Of a DNA stretch of 64,000 nt, positions 55,084 through 64,000 are shown one piece after another. A program made the translations under genes and the position numbers. The stretch spans positions 1 to 64,000 of the forward strand of contig JALCQR010000012.1 of the NCBI GenBank assembly GCA_022651385.1, given 5' to 3'. Source of the stretch: Clostridia bacterium (lineage in GTDB: Bacteria; Bacillota; Clostridia; Lachnospirales; Anaerotignaceae). The number at the start of each line of letters is the position of its first letter. The stretch's first letter is position 1. Under the pieces are notes generated by a model that had not been told where the DNA came from, did no database searches, and saw nothing but the letters and a program-made list of their open reading frames with translations.

Positions 55084-57138
55084 ATGCGTTTATCTGATCC
55101 TGTTACGAAAATCAAAAATGTCGGGGCTGCAAGAGCCAGAATGCTTCAGAACATGGGAATATTTACAGTTGAAGATATCTTGGAGTTTTTTCCGCGCAGG
55201 TATGAAGATAGAAGCGAGGTAAAAACAATAGATGAGCTTGAAGAAAATGCCGAAAATACATTCAAGGCGGTTATTGCGAAAACTCCCGAAAATGTACATG
55301 TCAGAAAAATGGTAATAACAAGGGCGGAACTTGCTGATGAGACAGGACATATCATGGCTGTATGGTATAATCAAGGTTATTTAAAAAATGCTCTTAAGAT
55401 GGGTGAAAAATATATTTTTACAGGGACAGTGTCCAGAAAGTACAGCCGCATTGAAATTACTTCTCCTGAATTTGAAAAATTAGACAGTGAAATTTTGGGA
55501 GCGGGACGTATTGTACCTGTATATGCGCTTACTAAGGGTATGAGCCAAAAAGTTTTAAGGGGTATGATAAAAAGTACCATTGAAAATATAAGCGAACAAC
55601 TACCTGAATTTCTGCCAAAAAAAATAAGAATGGAATATAAATTGTGTGACAGAAATTTTGCTATAATGAATATTCATTTTCCGGAAAGCGATGATAAGTT
55701 TTTTATTGCACGGCACAGGCTTGTGTTTGAAGAGCTTTTTCTTCTCCAAACTGCTCTTTTTAAGTTTAAACAAAACTATAATAAACCTGATGTAGGACTG
55801 GTTTTTAAAAAAATAAATAATATTATACCTGTTTGTGAAAAAGCTTTGGGTTTTTCATTTACCACTGCACAGAAAAAAGTGATTTCAGATATTGAAAAAG
55901 ACGTCTGCTGCGGAAATACAATGAACAGACTTGTTCAGGGAGATGTTGGAAGCGGAAAGACAGCTGTTGCAATGGCGGCGGCTCTTTTGGCTATAAACAG
56001 CGGTTATCAGGCTGTAATAATGGCGCCTACGGAAGTTTTGGCATCACAGCACTATGAAAGTTTTAAGCAGTTTTTTGACTGTTTTAACATTGAAGTTTGT
56101 CTGCTTTCGGGTTCACTTAAGAAAAAAGAGAAGGATTTGGCTATAGAGAAAATAGCTTCAGGGCAGGCAAAAATGATTATAGGAACACATGCGCTTATTC
56201 AAAAAAACGTGGAATTTTTTAACCTCGGTCTTGTTATAACTGACGAACAGCACCGCTTTGGAGTAAGACAGCGTACACTTCTCAGCGAAAAGGGAAACAA
56301 TCCGCATATAATGGTTATGACTGCTACGCCTATTCCGAGAACTCTTGCAATTATACTTTACGGTGACCTTGATATATCAATTATAGACGAGCTCCCTCCG
56401 GGAAGACAAAAAATAGACACACGTGCAGTAAACAGTACATATAATCACAGAATATATACTTTTATAAGAAAGCACCTTGATGCCGGACATCAGGCATACA
56501 TAGTTTGTCCTATTATAGAAGAAAGCGACTCAATTGACGCAAAAGCCGTAATGACTCTTGTTGATGAAATAGCAGGCACTGAATTTAGGGATTATTCTGT
56601 AGGCATACTTCATGGAAAAATGAAAAATGATGAGAAAAACAAAGTTATGACTGAGTTTGCGGAAGGAAAAATACAGGTTCTTGTATCAACAACCGTAATA
56701 GAAGTTGGAATAAATGTGCCGAATGCAACAATAATGCTTATTGAAAATGCGGAAAGATTTGGGCTTTCACAGCTTCATCAGCTAAGAGGACGTGTTGGCA
56801 GGGGAAAAGATGCAAGTTACTGTATACTTGTAACCGACTCAAAAGGCAAAGTTACAAGAGAGAGAATGAAAATTATGCAAAAGACAAACGATGGTTTTGA
56901 AATAGCTGAAACCGACCTTAAGTTAAGAGGACCTGGAGAATTTTTCGGCACAATGCAGCATGGACTTCCTCAGCTTAAAATTGCAAACCTTTATAAGGAT
57001 GCTCAAACATTAAAAGAATCTCAGTCTGCCGCAAGAAAACTGTTGAAGGAAGACCGCGAATTAAAAAAAGACGAAAATGCACTGCTTGCGGAAAGAATTG
57101 TAAAAATGTTTTCTTCAGTAGAAAAAATAGGTATATAA
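55084..57138 (+). CDS. recG: ATP-dependent DNA helicase RecG
   Basis: This 684-residue branch-migration helicase rescues stalled replication forks. It has an N-terminal wedge/OB region (about 1-250), then GDVGSGKT (near 288), DEQH (near 387), TATPIPRTLA and QLRGRVGRG. GGAGGGG lies just before the ATG at 55084; an earlier in-frame ATG at 55057 lies inside the terminator stem and is rejected. The gene follows an intrinsic terminator with no room for a separate promoter in between, so it depends on readthrough or on a promoter inside fakA. Confidence 0.95.
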   Translation: MRLSDPVTKIKNVGAARARMLQNMGIFTVEDILEFFPRRYEDRSEVKTIDELEENAENTFKAVIAKTPENVHVRKMVITRAELADETGHIMAVWYNQGYLKNALKMGEKYIFTGTVSRKYSRIEITSPEFEKLDSEILGAGRIVPVYALTKGMSQKVLRGMIKSTIENISEQLPEFLPKKIRMEYKLCDRNFAIMNIHFPESDDKFFIARHRLVFEELFLLQTALFKFKQNYNKPDVGLVFKKINNIIPVCEKALGFSFTTAQKKVISDIEKDVCCGNTMNRLVQGDVGSGKTAVAMAAALLAINSGYQAVIMAPTEVLASQHYESFKQFFDCFNIEVCLLSGSLKKKEKDLAIEKIASGQAKMIIGTHALIQKNVEFFNLGLVITDEQHRFGVRQRTLLSEKGNNPHIMVMTATPIPRTLAIILYGDLDISIIDELPPGRQKIDTRAVNSTYNHRIYTFIRKHLDAGHQAYIVCPIIEESDSIDAKAVMTLVDEIAGTEFRDYSVGILHGKMKNDEKNKVMTEFAEGKIQVLVSTTVIEVGINVPNATIMLIENAERFGLSQLHQLRGRVGRGKDASYCILVTDSKGKVTRERMKIMQKTNDGFEIAETDLKLRGPGEFFGTMQHGLPQLKIANLYKDAQTLKESQSAARKLLKEDRELKKDENALLAERIVKMFSSVEKIGI

Positions 57139-57174
57139 TTTTTTAATTGCATTAATTTTATACAGCCTTTTCTA

Positions 57175-57203
57175 TTGTTTTTTGGGCGCTTGTTTGGTAT
57201 AAT
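57175..57203 (+). promoter_or_regulatory. Promoter of rsmD-coaD
   Basis: TTGTTT, a 17-base spacer and TATAAT, 80 bases before rsmD. Confidence 0.6.
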
Positions 57204-57283
57204 CTAATATATTTGTAAAATTTATGCTTCTGTTTTGTGTATATTTATGTATACACCTAAATCATAAACGGAGGAAAAAGTAA

Positions 57284-57841
57284 ATGAGAGTAATCGCGGG
57301 AAGTGTCAGAGGACATAAACTTAAAGCTCCGGAAGGCCAAGAAACAAGGCCAACTGCTGAGAGAATAAAAGAATCATTGTTTAATATAATTGCTCCTGAT
57401 CTTTATGACTGCTGTTTTCTTGATTTATTTTCAGGAAGCGGAAGCATAGGCATAGAGGCACTGAGCAGAGGAGCAAAAAGGGCGGTTTTTGTTGACAGTT
57501 CTTTGCAGGCAGCTCAAATAATTGAAGAAAATATTGAGCATACGAAAATGGAAGAAAAGTCAAGGCTTTTAAAAATTGACGTTTTCAAAGCTCTTGATTT
57601 ATTAGCAGAAAATGGAGAATTATTTGATATAATTTTTATAGATCCGCCATATAAATCCGGTCTTTATAAAGACGTATTGCAAAAAATAGTTTTGTCGGGT
57701 TTGCTTGCCGATAACGGATATATAATTTCGGAACATTCATCAAAAGACGAAATACCATCGGTAAACGGCCTTAAAAGTTTTAGAATAAAAGATTATAAAA
57801 CGACAAGAATGTCCTTCTGGACTAAGGAGAGAAACAAATGA
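57284..57841 (+). CDS. rsmD: 16S rRNA (guanine(966)-N2)-methyltransferase
   Basis: This 185-residue SAM-dependent methyltransferase has [17 protein letters not shown] (about 46-62, cofactor motif) and IDPPY (about 120-124, catalytic). It begins [13 protein letters not shown] with KESLFN, typical of RsmD. CGGAGGA precedes the ATG. It overlaps coaD by four bases (ATGA), a conserved pair across Bacillota. Confidence 0.95.
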   Translation: MRVIAGSVRGHKLKAPEGQETRPTAERIKESLFNIIAPDLYDCCFLDLFSGSGSIGIEALSRGAKRAVFVDSSLQAAQIIEENIEHTKMEEKSRLLKIDVFKALDLLAENGELFDIIFIDPPYKSGLYKDVLQKIVLSGLLADNGYIISEHSSKDEIPSVNGLKSFRIKDYKTTRMSFWTKERNK

Positions 57842-58320
57842 TTAAGGCAATATATCCGGGAAGCTTCGATCCCGTTACAAACGGCCATCTTGATATAATA
57901 AAACGGGCATCAAAACTTGTGGACAAGCTTGTGGTGAGCGTTCTTGAAAACCCACATAAAAAATCTTCGCTTTTTACTGTTGAAGAAAGAATTGAAAATC
58001 TGAAATTGGTTACAAAAGATATAAAAAATATTGAAATTTCATCATTTCGCGGACTTCTTGTGGATTATGCACAGCAGATTGATGCACAAGTTATTATAAG
58101 GGGACTGCGTGCGGTTACGGACTTTGAAAGTGAGTTCCAAATGGCTCTTACAAATAAAAGTCTTTTTCCGAATATAGAAACGCTTTTTATTCCTACAAGT
58201 ATTGAATACCTTTACTTAAGCTCCAGCACTGTAAAAGAAATTGCTATGTTTGGGGGAAATATATGCGGAATGGTACCGTGCGAAATCAAAGAAAGTGTGC
58301 TTAAAAAATTCAGGAAGTGA
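57838..58320 (+). CDS. coaD: Phosphopantetheine adenylyltransferase
   Basis: This 160-residue enzyme makes dephospho-CoA from 4'-phosphopantetheine and ATP. Signature [15 protein letters not shown] is at 5-19, with [10 protein letters not shown] and the ATP-binding LSSSTVKE near the C-terminus. It is translationally coupled to rsmD by the ATGA overlap. Confidence 0.96.
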   Translation: MIKAIYPGSFDPVTNGHLDIIKRASKLVDKLVVSVLENPHKKSSLFTVEERIENLKLVTKDIKNIEISSFRGLLVDYAQQIDAQVIIRGLRAVTDFESEFQMALTNKSLFPNIETLFIPTSIEYLYLSSSTVKEIAMFGGNICGMVPCEIKESVLKKFRK

Positions 58321-58329
58321 GGGGTATAA

Positions 58330-58842
58330 ATGGATGCAGTATTAAAACTTTTGGAAGAGCTTGAGGATATAATCGATTCGAGCCGTGCAGTGCCTTTTTC
58401 AAGTAAGGTGGCTGTTGACAAAGAAGAAATATATGAGATAATTAACGAGATAAAAACAAGACTGCCTAACGATATTAAACAAAGTAAATTTATTGTTCAG
58501 GAAAGAAATAAAATACTGCTTGATGCCCAAAAGGAAGCCGAGGATCTAAAAGCACAGACACAAGAAAAGATTGCAAAGCTTGTAGATGAGCATGAAATTA
58601 CAAAACAGGCTTATGAACATTCGGCCGAAATCGTTGAAAACGGCCGAAGAGATGCAAGAGAAATGCGAATTGGGGCAACGGAATATGCTGACCAAGTGCT
58701 TGCCATAGCTGAAGACAGAATGAAGAAAATGCTTGATGCAATAAGAGGCGAAAGTGTGCAGATAGATGATTTCTTTAATCATAGTCTTGATGTGATATAT
58801 CAAAACAGACAAGAACTCAAAAACATAAACAACGAAAGATAA
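58330..58842 (+). CDS. Coiled-coil protein downstream of coaD
   Basis: This 170-residue charged protein is mostly helix. Residues 55-130 (KFIVQERNKILLDAQKEAEDL and following) form a long coiled coil resembling ATP synthase b-subunit or DivIVA-like proteins, with no membrane segment. Proteins like this often follow coaD in Clostridia and have no assigned function. It starts nine bases after coaD and ends before a terminator. Confidence 0.8.
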   Translation: MDAVLKLLEELEDIIDSSRAVPFSSKVAVDKEEIYEIINEIKTRLPNDIKQSKFIVQERNKILLDAQKEAEDLKAQTQEKIAKLVDEHEITKQAYEHSAEIVENGRRDAREMRIGATEYADQVLAIAEDRMKKMLDAIRGESVQIDDFFNHSLDVIYQNRQELKNINNER

Positions 58843-58850
58843 AATAAGAG

Positions 58851-58888
58851 AAAAGCTGTTTAAGGCATGGGCTTTAGACAGCTTTTTT
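58851..58888 (+). terminator. Terminator of rsmD-coaD operon
   Basis: AAAAGCTGT pairs with ACAGCTTTT around an 18-base loop, ending in six Ts. Confidence 0.8.
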
Positions 58889-58925
58889 GGCAATCATACA
58901 AAATATTGAAAGGCGGATGAAAGCT

Positions 58926-60437
58926 GTGGCGGAAAGAAGAAACAATTCACATTATTATTCGCAGCATCACCCTGTAGGAAAAAGAAGAAATATAAAACGC
59001 GGAAATCATAAAGCGCTTACAATATTTATTTTTGTCGGTCTTTTTGTTTATTTAATGGGGTATGTAATTGCTTTTGCAACAAAGCCTCAAATATCTATTG
59101 AAACTGTTAATTATGGTACAATTGATTCGCCTCAGTCACTTAAAGGGCTTATAATAAGGGATGAGTATGTTGTAAAAAGCACTATGGCGGGGGAACCTGA
59201 ATACTTTTATGCTGAAAATGAAAAAGTGCCTAAAAATGCTGTTGTATGCACTGTAAAGGATACCGGCACCACAGATACAATTGAGGGTGAAATTAAAAAA
59301 ATTGATAAAAGTATATTGGAAATTCAGAAAAAAAGAACAGATATTTCCTCGTACTCCGATGATGTACAGCGTGTTGAGGAAAGTATAACAAACAGCGTAG
59401 ACAATACTGCATATAAATTTGTAAACAATAATGTTTCAGATATGTATAACCTGAAGCTGGACATACAAAGCCAAATTAATATAAGAAACAATATTTGGAT
59501 AAATGAAAGCACTGAAAGTACTGGAGATCTTACTGCACAAAGAAACAAATACCAAAGCCAGCTTTCCGGAGCATCGGCATCTTTTAAAGCATCTGAAAGC
59601 GGAATAATGACTCTTATGATTGATAATCTCGAAAACACAATTACTCCGGATGTGAGGACAAATATCAGTGCCGACCAGATTGCAATGACTGTGCAGCCTA
59701 AATATATTTCTAAGAGCATGAATGTTGAAAAAGACAGTCCGCTTTTTAAGATTATTAAAAGCAACACGTGGTATGTTGTGTCATATGTGCCTAATGATGT
59801 GGCAAGCAAATGGAAAGTGGGAGATACCATGAATCTTTATACTACATATGACGAACAGGAACTGAGTACCGATGTTAAAATAGAATCTATGAAACAAGAT
59901 AAAAAAGAAACATATGTTGTTTTCAAGGCGGATAAAAAACTTATAGATTTTCTTCCAATAAGAACTATGGAATTTAAAATTCGACAGGAATCATATACGG
60001 GCTTTAAAATACCAAATGACTCAATTGTTGAAAAAACATTTTTGAAAATACCAAATGACTGCATAATAGACAACCTTGATTCAAAATCGGTTATTGTAGC
60101 AAACGCAAATGGAGAAGGAAATGCCGTAAAAGTTAAAATACTTAAAAGCGATGACAATTATTCATATGTCTGCCAAGATTTTAAAACGCTTAAAATCGGC
60201 GACGTAATAATGCGCGGGACTGGCAAAGATGCGGGGAAATTCACTATAAGCGATGTTGTGACATACAAATGCGTGTATGTTGCAAACAGCTCTATTGCTG
60301 AATATGTAATAGTTGATGTTTTGGGTTCAAATTCAGAATATTCGATCGTTAAGGCAAATACCCAATACGGTCTCAAAGTATATGATAAAATCGTTTCCGA
60401 TGCAAAAAGTGTTAAGGAAGACGAAAGTGTTAATTAA
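58926..60437 (+). CDS. HlyD-like membrane-fusion protein next to the sepF cluster
   Basis: About 503 residues. The GTG at 58926 is chosen since AAAGGCGG lies nine bases upstream; an ATG at 58917 adjoins the site, and the TTG at 58887 falls in a terminator. A basic N-terminus (KRRNIKRGNHK) precedes one membrane helix (TIFIFVGLFVYLMGYVIAFA). The large outside part has lipoyl/barrel-like segments and a helical region, as in HlyD-type adaptors. No partner exporter is nearby. In Clostridia this gene regularly precedes yggS-sepF, so a role at the division site or envelope is more likely than toxin export. Confidence 0.75.
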   Translation: MAERRNNSHYYSQHHPVGKRRNIKRGNHKALTIFIFVGLFVYLMGYVIAFATKPQISIETVNYGTIDSPQSLKGLIIRDEYVVKSTMAGEPEYFYAENEKVPKNAVVCTVKDTGTTDTIEGEIKKIDKSILEIQKKRTDISSYSDDVQRVEESITNSVDNTAYKFVNNNVSDMYNLKLDIQSQINIRNNIWINESTESTGDLTAQRNKYQSQLSGASASFKASESGIMTLMIDNLENTITPDVRTNISADQIAMTVQPKYISKSMNVEKDSPLFKIIKSNTWYVVSYVPNDVASKWKVGDTMNLYTTYDEQELSTDVKIESMKQDKKETYVVFKADKKLIDFLPIRTMEFKIRQESYTGFKIPNDSIVEKTFLKIPNDCIIDNLDSKSVIVANANGEGNAVKVKILKSDDNYSYVCQDFKTLKIGDVIMRGTGKDAGKFTISDVVTYKCVYVANSSIAEYVIVDVLGSNSEYSIVKANTQYGLKVYDKIVSDAKSVKEDESVN

Positions 60438-60451
60438 AGGAGCTGATTATT

Positions 60452-61156
60452 TTGGGTAGTATTAAGGAAAATATAGATAATGTTGAAAAAAGAATTCAGG
60501 CAGCCTGTGACAGAAGCGGAAGAAAAAGAGAAGATGTTCTTTTGCTTGCAGTAAGCAAAACAATAGATGTACCAAGAATAAAGGAAGCTGTAGACTGCGG
60601 TCTTACAAGCCTTGGAGAAAACAAGGTACAGGAAATAATGGATAAGTATGAGCCTATGGGAGAGGGAATACACTGGCATCTTATAGGCCATCTTCAGACA
60701 AATAAGGTAAAATATATTATTGACAAGGTAGAATTAATACATTCCGTTGAAAGCATGAAGCTTGCAGAAAAAATAAGTAAGTTGGCACAGGAAAGGAATT
60801 TAACAGCCAATATACTGCTTGAAGTAAATGTTGCAGAAGAGGAGTCAAAATTCGGCATTAAACCATCGGAATGTGAAGAAATGGTAAGGAAAATAAGCGT
60901 TTTGCCAAATATCTGCATAAAGGGCCTAATGACGGTGGCACCTTTTGTCGAAAATCCTGAACAAAATAGGGTATATTTCAGACAATTAAGGCAATTACTT
61001 GTTGACATTAACTCAAAAAAAATTGATAATGTAAATATGGATGTCCTTTCAATGGGAATGACAAATGATTATGAGATTGCAGTAGAAGAAGGGGCTACCA
61101 TAGTTAGAGTTGGCACAGGCATTTTTGGCGCAAGAGTATATCCTAATAAAAAATAA
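60452..61156 (+). CDS. YggS-family PLP homeostasis protein
   Basis: This 234-residue protein is the single-domain alanine-racemase-like fold that binds pyridoxal phosphate without enzyme activity. Seen are the PLP Lys in LLAVSKT, HLIGHLQTNKVK, and SMGMTNDYEIAVEEGATIVRVG. It buffers PLP supply. The start is TTG at 60452 after AAAGGAG. Next to sepF as in most Bacillota. Confidence 0.93.
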   Translation: MGSIKENIDNVEKRIQAACDRSGRKREDVLLLAVSKTIDVPRIKEAVDCGLTSLGENKVQEIMDKYEPMGEGIHWHLIGHLQTNKVKYIIDKVELIHSVESMKLAEKISKLAQERNLTANILLEVNVAEEESKFGIKPSECEEMVRKISVLPNICIKGLMTVAPFVENPEQNRVYFRQLRQLLVDINSKKIDNVNMDVLSMGMTNDYEIAVEEGATIVRVGTGIFGARVYPNKK

Positions 61157-61180
61157 TTAAGCACTGGGGAGGAAAGCAAA

Positions 61181-61675
61181 GTGATTTTTGATAAGGTTAA
61201 AGAGTTGTTCGGCGGTAATTATGACGATGATGATTATGACGATGACGATGAATATGAATATGACAGCCCGTCGAGAAGTGACAGAGGCTCTGATTATCAG
61301 TCATCAAGACCTTCGCTTAGAAGTGTTTCATCTTCAAAAAGAAGCGATTCTCAGGTAGTTAGTATTAATACAAAAGTACAAATGGAGGTATGTATAATCA
61401 AGCCTACATGCTACGAAGACGCTCAGGAAATATGTGACCAGATAAAATCGAGAAAACCTGTAGTTGTAAACCTTGAAAAAGTTGAATATCCTACGGCACA
61501 AAGAATAATGGATTTTCTCAGCGGTACATGCTATTCTTTAAATGGTACCATACAGAGGGTTGCAAACAATATTTTTGTTATTGCTCCGGAAAATGTTGAT
61601 GTATCGGGGGATTTTAAAGAAGAACTGAAAACGAAAGGCGTAATACTCCCATGGGTAAGTCAGGGAGGAAAATAG
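61181..61675 (+). CDS. sepF: Cell division protein SepF
   Basis: This 164-residue FtsZ-binding protein forms rings that tether FtsZ to the membrane. The N-terminal VFDKVKELFG-type amphipathic helix is followed by an Asp/Tyr-rich acidic linker (about 12-35), a Ser-rich segment and the conserved C-terminal domain (about 70-160) with VVNLEKVEYPTAQRIMDFLSG. The start is GTG at 61181 after GGGGAGGA. The acidic linker is encoded by GAT/GAC runs. Confidence 0.94.
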   Translation: MIFDKVKELFGGNYDDDDYDDDDEYEYDSPSRSDRGSDYQSSRPSLRSVSSSKRSDSQVVSINTKVQMEVCIIKPTCYEDAQEICDQIKSRKPVVVNLEKVEYPTAQRIMDFLSGTCYSLNGTIQRVANNIFVIAPENVDVSGDFKEELKTKGVILPWVSQGGK

Positions 61676-61722
61676 GCCTTTCTCCGTGAAAGACGGAAAT
61701 ATTTACGTAAAGAGGACGATGT

Positions 61723-62004
61723 ATGCAAAATCTTTTGCTTCAAACAGTTAACAAGTTTTTTTCGCTGCTGTATTTTCTTATATTGATTAGGATTATAATG
61801 TCATGGATTCCAGGTTTAAGAAACAATGGCTTCGGAAGAATTATATACGGCCTTACTGAACCTATTCTTGGTCCGATAAGGCATATGCTTGATAATTCAC
61901 CTATAGGCGGAGGAATGATGCTTGATTTTTCACCTATAATCGCTTTATTTATAATGAAAATAATAAGTATGATACTCCAGGCGGTAATTACTGCTATATT
62001 CTAA
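61723..62004 (+). CDS. YggT family membrane protein
   Basis: Ninety-three residues with two membrane helices and the family motif RIIMSWIPG near residue 22, then TEPILGPIRHMLD. Function in division or osmotic balance is not established. AGAGGACG precedes the ATG. Lies between sepF and ylmH, the conserved order. Confidence 0.92.
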   Translation: MQNLLLQTVNKFFSLLYFLILIRIIMSWIPGLRNNGFGRIIYGLTEPILGPIRHMLDNSPIGGGMMLDFSPIIALFIMKIISMILQAVITAIF

Positions 62005-62023
62005 AATGAACGAGGTAAGACAT

Positions 62024-62803
62024 ATGTCAGCAGGACAGGAAAAAAACTGCAAAGCTGAAAACAAAATACTTATTGCAAGTATATGTGACAGGGCAAGGCT
62101 CTGCGAAAAAAAACATGAGAATACGTTTACTGATTTTTGCTCACCTACAGAAATGGAGGATGTATATAATGCTGCTTCAGCTTTTAGGGAAGTAAAGTTT
62201 AAAGCTTTTGGCGGCAATGAAAATTGTGAAAGACGTGTTGGATGCTTTTATTATGAATATACTGAGCCGAGTGAGAGTGACTTCCCGTTAAAAGCAATAA
62301 AAATTACAAACAATAAATTTTCAACCGAGGTCAGTCACAGAGATTATCTTGGCTCTGTCCTCGGTCTTGGCATTGACCGTGCAAAAGTAGGAGACATTTT
62401 TGTTTTTGACGGCAGTGCCATTATGTTTATTAAGAACGAAATTGCGGAATATGTAAACACAAACCTCGAAAGGGTTGGAAAAAACACTGTAAAAACTCAG
62501 TTATATGATATTTTTAACTGTGATATTCCGGATGCCAAAACGGAGGATAAGCGAATAACTGTTTCGTCATTAAGGCTTGATACACTTGTAGGGGCGGCAT
62601 TTAATATTTCAAGAGGAAAAGCCAGGAATCTAATAGTTGGTGAAAAAGTAGCTGTTGACTGGATACGTGTAACTAATCCATCTAAAAATATAAATGAGGG
62701 AAGCATGTTAAGTGTTAGAGGCTTCGGCAGGGCAAAACTTATGGAATTAACTGGAGTTACAAAAAAAGAACGAATTGCAGTTGTTATGAGAAAATTTATT
62801 TAG
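62024..62803 (+). CDS. YlmH-like RNA-binding protein with S4 domain
   Basis: About 259 residues. An N-terminal YlmH region (YLGSVLGLGIDRAKVGDIFV near 105-125) is followed by a C-terminal S4 domain (about 180-245) with SSLRLDTLVGAAFNISRGKA. YlmH binds stalled 50S-peptidyl-tRNA complexes in B. subtilis ribosome quality control. The ATG at 62024 follows GAGGTAAG; an earlier ATG at 62006 has no proper spacing. In many genomes DivIVA follows; here aroB does. Confidence 0.9.
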   Translation: MSAGQEKNCKAENKILIASICDRARLCEKKHENTFTDFCSPTEMEDVYNAASAFREVKFKAFGGNENCERRVGCFYYEYTEPSESDFPLKAIKITNNKFSTEVSHRDYLGSVLGLGIDRAKVGDIFVFDGSAIMFIKNEIAEYVNTNLERVGKNTVKTQLYDIFNCDIPDAKTEDKRITVSSLRLDTLVGAAFNISRGKARNLIVGEKVAVDWIRVTNPSKNINEGSMLSVRGFGRAKLMELTGVTKKERIAVVMRKFI

Positions 62804-62814
62804 GAGAGTTTTGA

Positions 62815-63897
62815 TTGGAGAAATTATTTGTCAGTACGGAAAATAAAAAATATCCTATATACTTTGAAAGAAATTTCGACGGGCTTATGGAAGCCTGTGA
62901 AGAAGCCGGTTTTTCAAATGGCAAAATTTGCATAATTGCTGATTCTAATGTCGGCAAACTTTATATGAATAAAGCAAAGGATGATTTCGGAAAAATATTT
63001 TCCGAAGTTTATGGCTATGAATTTCAAGCTGGTGAACAAAGTAAGAATCTTAAAACTATAATGAAAATATATGATTTTTGTGCTGAAAAACATATCGACA
63101 GAAAATCGGTTATAGCATGTTTAGGAGGCGGTGTATGCGGGGATATGGCCGGATTTGCAGCCGCTACATTTATGCGTGGTATAAAATTTATACAGATACC
63201 TACGTCGCTGCTTGCTCAGGTTGACTCATCAGTTGGCGGAAAAGTTGGCGTTGATTTTAAGGGCAATAAAAATATGATTGGGGCTTTTTATCAGCCGGAA
63301 TTTGTTTATATGGCTCTTGATGTATTGGATTCGTTGCCGGAAAGGGAGTTTGCAGCCGGAATGGCGGAAGTAATAAAATACGGCCCCATATCATCGGAGA
63401 ATTTTTTAAATTTCATAGAAAAAAACAAAGAAAAAATAAAAGCACGTGACAAAGAAATTTTAAAGGAAATAATAACAAAATGCTGTGAGATAAAAGCTGA
63501 TGTGGTTTCAAGAGACGAAAAAGATACAGGTAAAAGGGAAATACTGAATTTCGGCCATACAATAGGTCATGCCGTTGAGACCAAAAAGGGATTTGAACTT
63601 TTACATGGCGAATGTGTTGCCCTTGGCATGAAAGCGGTACTTAATATATGTGAAAAAAGAGGTTACATAACAAAAGAAATCGTTAATAAAATATGCTCTC
63701 TTTTATCTTTTTTCGGGCTGCCTTTGCAAACATCGGGTATTACGGCCGAAGAAGTATACAAACAGATGTTTTTGGATAAAAAAGTAAAAAATAATGTGAT
63801 AAGGTTTGTGCTTATGAAAGATTTCGGCGTTTTAAAAAGAACCGGAAACGTAAATAAAGAAGAAATTATATCAGCTATTAATAATATTTTAAGGTGA
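62815..63897 (+). CDS. aroB: 3-dehydroquinate synthase
   Basis: This 360-residue NAD-dependent enzyme makes 3-dehydroquinate from DAHP in the shikimate pathway. Seen are the nucleotide-binding GGGVCGDMAGFAA, PTSLLAQVDSSVGGKVGV, the Lys-Asn-rich GNKNMIGAF and metal-binding residues in GHTIGHAVE and HGECVALGM. The start is TTG at 62815 after AGGAGAG. It is isolated from other aro genes in the window and sits between ylmH and lspA. Confidence 0.95.
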   Translation: MEKLFVSTENKKYPIYFERNFDGLMEACEEAGFSNGKICIIADSNVGKLYMNKAKDDFGKIFSEVYGYEFQAGEQSKNLKTIMKIYDFCAEKHIDRKSVIACLGGGVCGDMAGFAAATFMRGIKFIQIPTSLLAQVDSSVGGKVGVDFKGNKNMIGAFYQPEFVYMALDVLDSLPEREFAAGMAEVIKYGPISSENFLNFIEKNKEKIKARDKEILKEIITKCCEIKADVVSRDEKDTGKREILNFGHTIGHAVETKKGFELLHGECVALGMKAVLNICEKRGYITKEIVNKICSLLSFFGLPLQTSGITAEEVYKQMFLDKKVKNNVIRFVLMKDFGVLKRTGNVNKEEIISAINNILR

Positions 63898-63901
63898 TGA
63901 A

Positions 63902-64000
63902 ATGATTTTTATAATATCAGCTATTGTACTTGCGCTGATTGACCAGATAAGCAAGTTTTATGTGTTGGCAAATTTAAAGCCTGTCGGCTCAGTGCAGTTT
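63902..64000 (+). CDS. lspA: Lipoprotein signal peptidase (5' part, runs off window)
   Basis: The 33 codons visible encode a hydrophobic first helix followed by ALIDQISKFYV, the conserved N-terminal block of signal peptidase II including its Asp, Gln and Lys. AAGGTGATGA precedes the ATG at 63902, four bases after aroB. The rest of the gene, with the catalytic Asp pair, lies beyond the window. Confidence 0.85.
   Translation, partial: MIFIISAIVLALIDQISKFYVLANLKPVGSVQF

Overview
The window comes from an AT-rich Bacillota genome, most likely class Clostridia. The evidence is gene content and order (rpoB-rpoC, rpsL-rpsG-fusA-tuf, recG-rsmD-coaD, yggS-sepF-yggT-ylmH next to lspA), strong AGGAGG-type ribosome binding sites, frequent TTG/GTG starts and low GC in housekeeping genes. 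I cannot name the species. The window splits near base 25,260: to the left is GC-richer accessory DNA (one counted 60-base line, 18001-18060, is 55% G+C), to the right is AT-rich core chromosome (28381-28440 is 30%).

Bases 1-15,200 carry a tandemly repeated piece of a tRNA-Ala(CGC) gene, one complete copy, and then a co-directional nine-gene island: small HTH protein, 5-cytosine DNA methyltransferase, SNF2 helicase, type III-like N6-adenine methyltransferase, type III Res-like helicase/nuclease, DrmA-like helicase, DrmB (DUF1998), DrmC (single-HKD phospholipase D fold) and a Vsr nuclease. drmA-drmB-drmC is the DISARM anti-phage core. What surrounds it mixes the two described classes (SNF2 helicase plus adenine methyltransferase of class 1, cytosine methyltransferase of class 2) and adds a Res-like protein and Vsr. 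This is the most interesting system in the window.

Bases 15,280-25,260 look like the right end of an integrative element with cargo and decay. They hold an XRE regulator divergent from a diguanylate cyclase, a small Spo0A-C-like protein, a MarR-regulated heterodimeric ABC exporter flanked by two related remnants of one element gene, a truncated sigma factor, a winged-helix protein, a GC-rich repeat array, and a large serine recombinase. The recombinase abuts the 3' part of a YfcE-type phosphodiesterase gene whose 5' part is not in the window, so the element probably inserted in that gene and its left end lies outside.

Bases 25,260-64,000 are core chromosome: tRNA-Gly and tRNA-Arg; VanZ-like protein; BCCT transporter; MATE exporter; ddl, murI, sfsA and a D,D-carboxypeptidase; tRNA-Thr; a GntR regulator with DUF2461; a C_GCAxxG_C_C protein behind an attenuator-like leader; rpoB-rpoC; the str operon with tuf; a macro-domain protein; metA with Asp at the acyl-specificity position 111; rpmB; an Asp23 protein and FakA-like protein; recG; rsmD-coaD; a HlyD-like protein in front of yggS-sepF-yggT-ylmH; aroB; and the start of lspA. 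Peptidoglycan, transcription, translation and division genes dominate this half.
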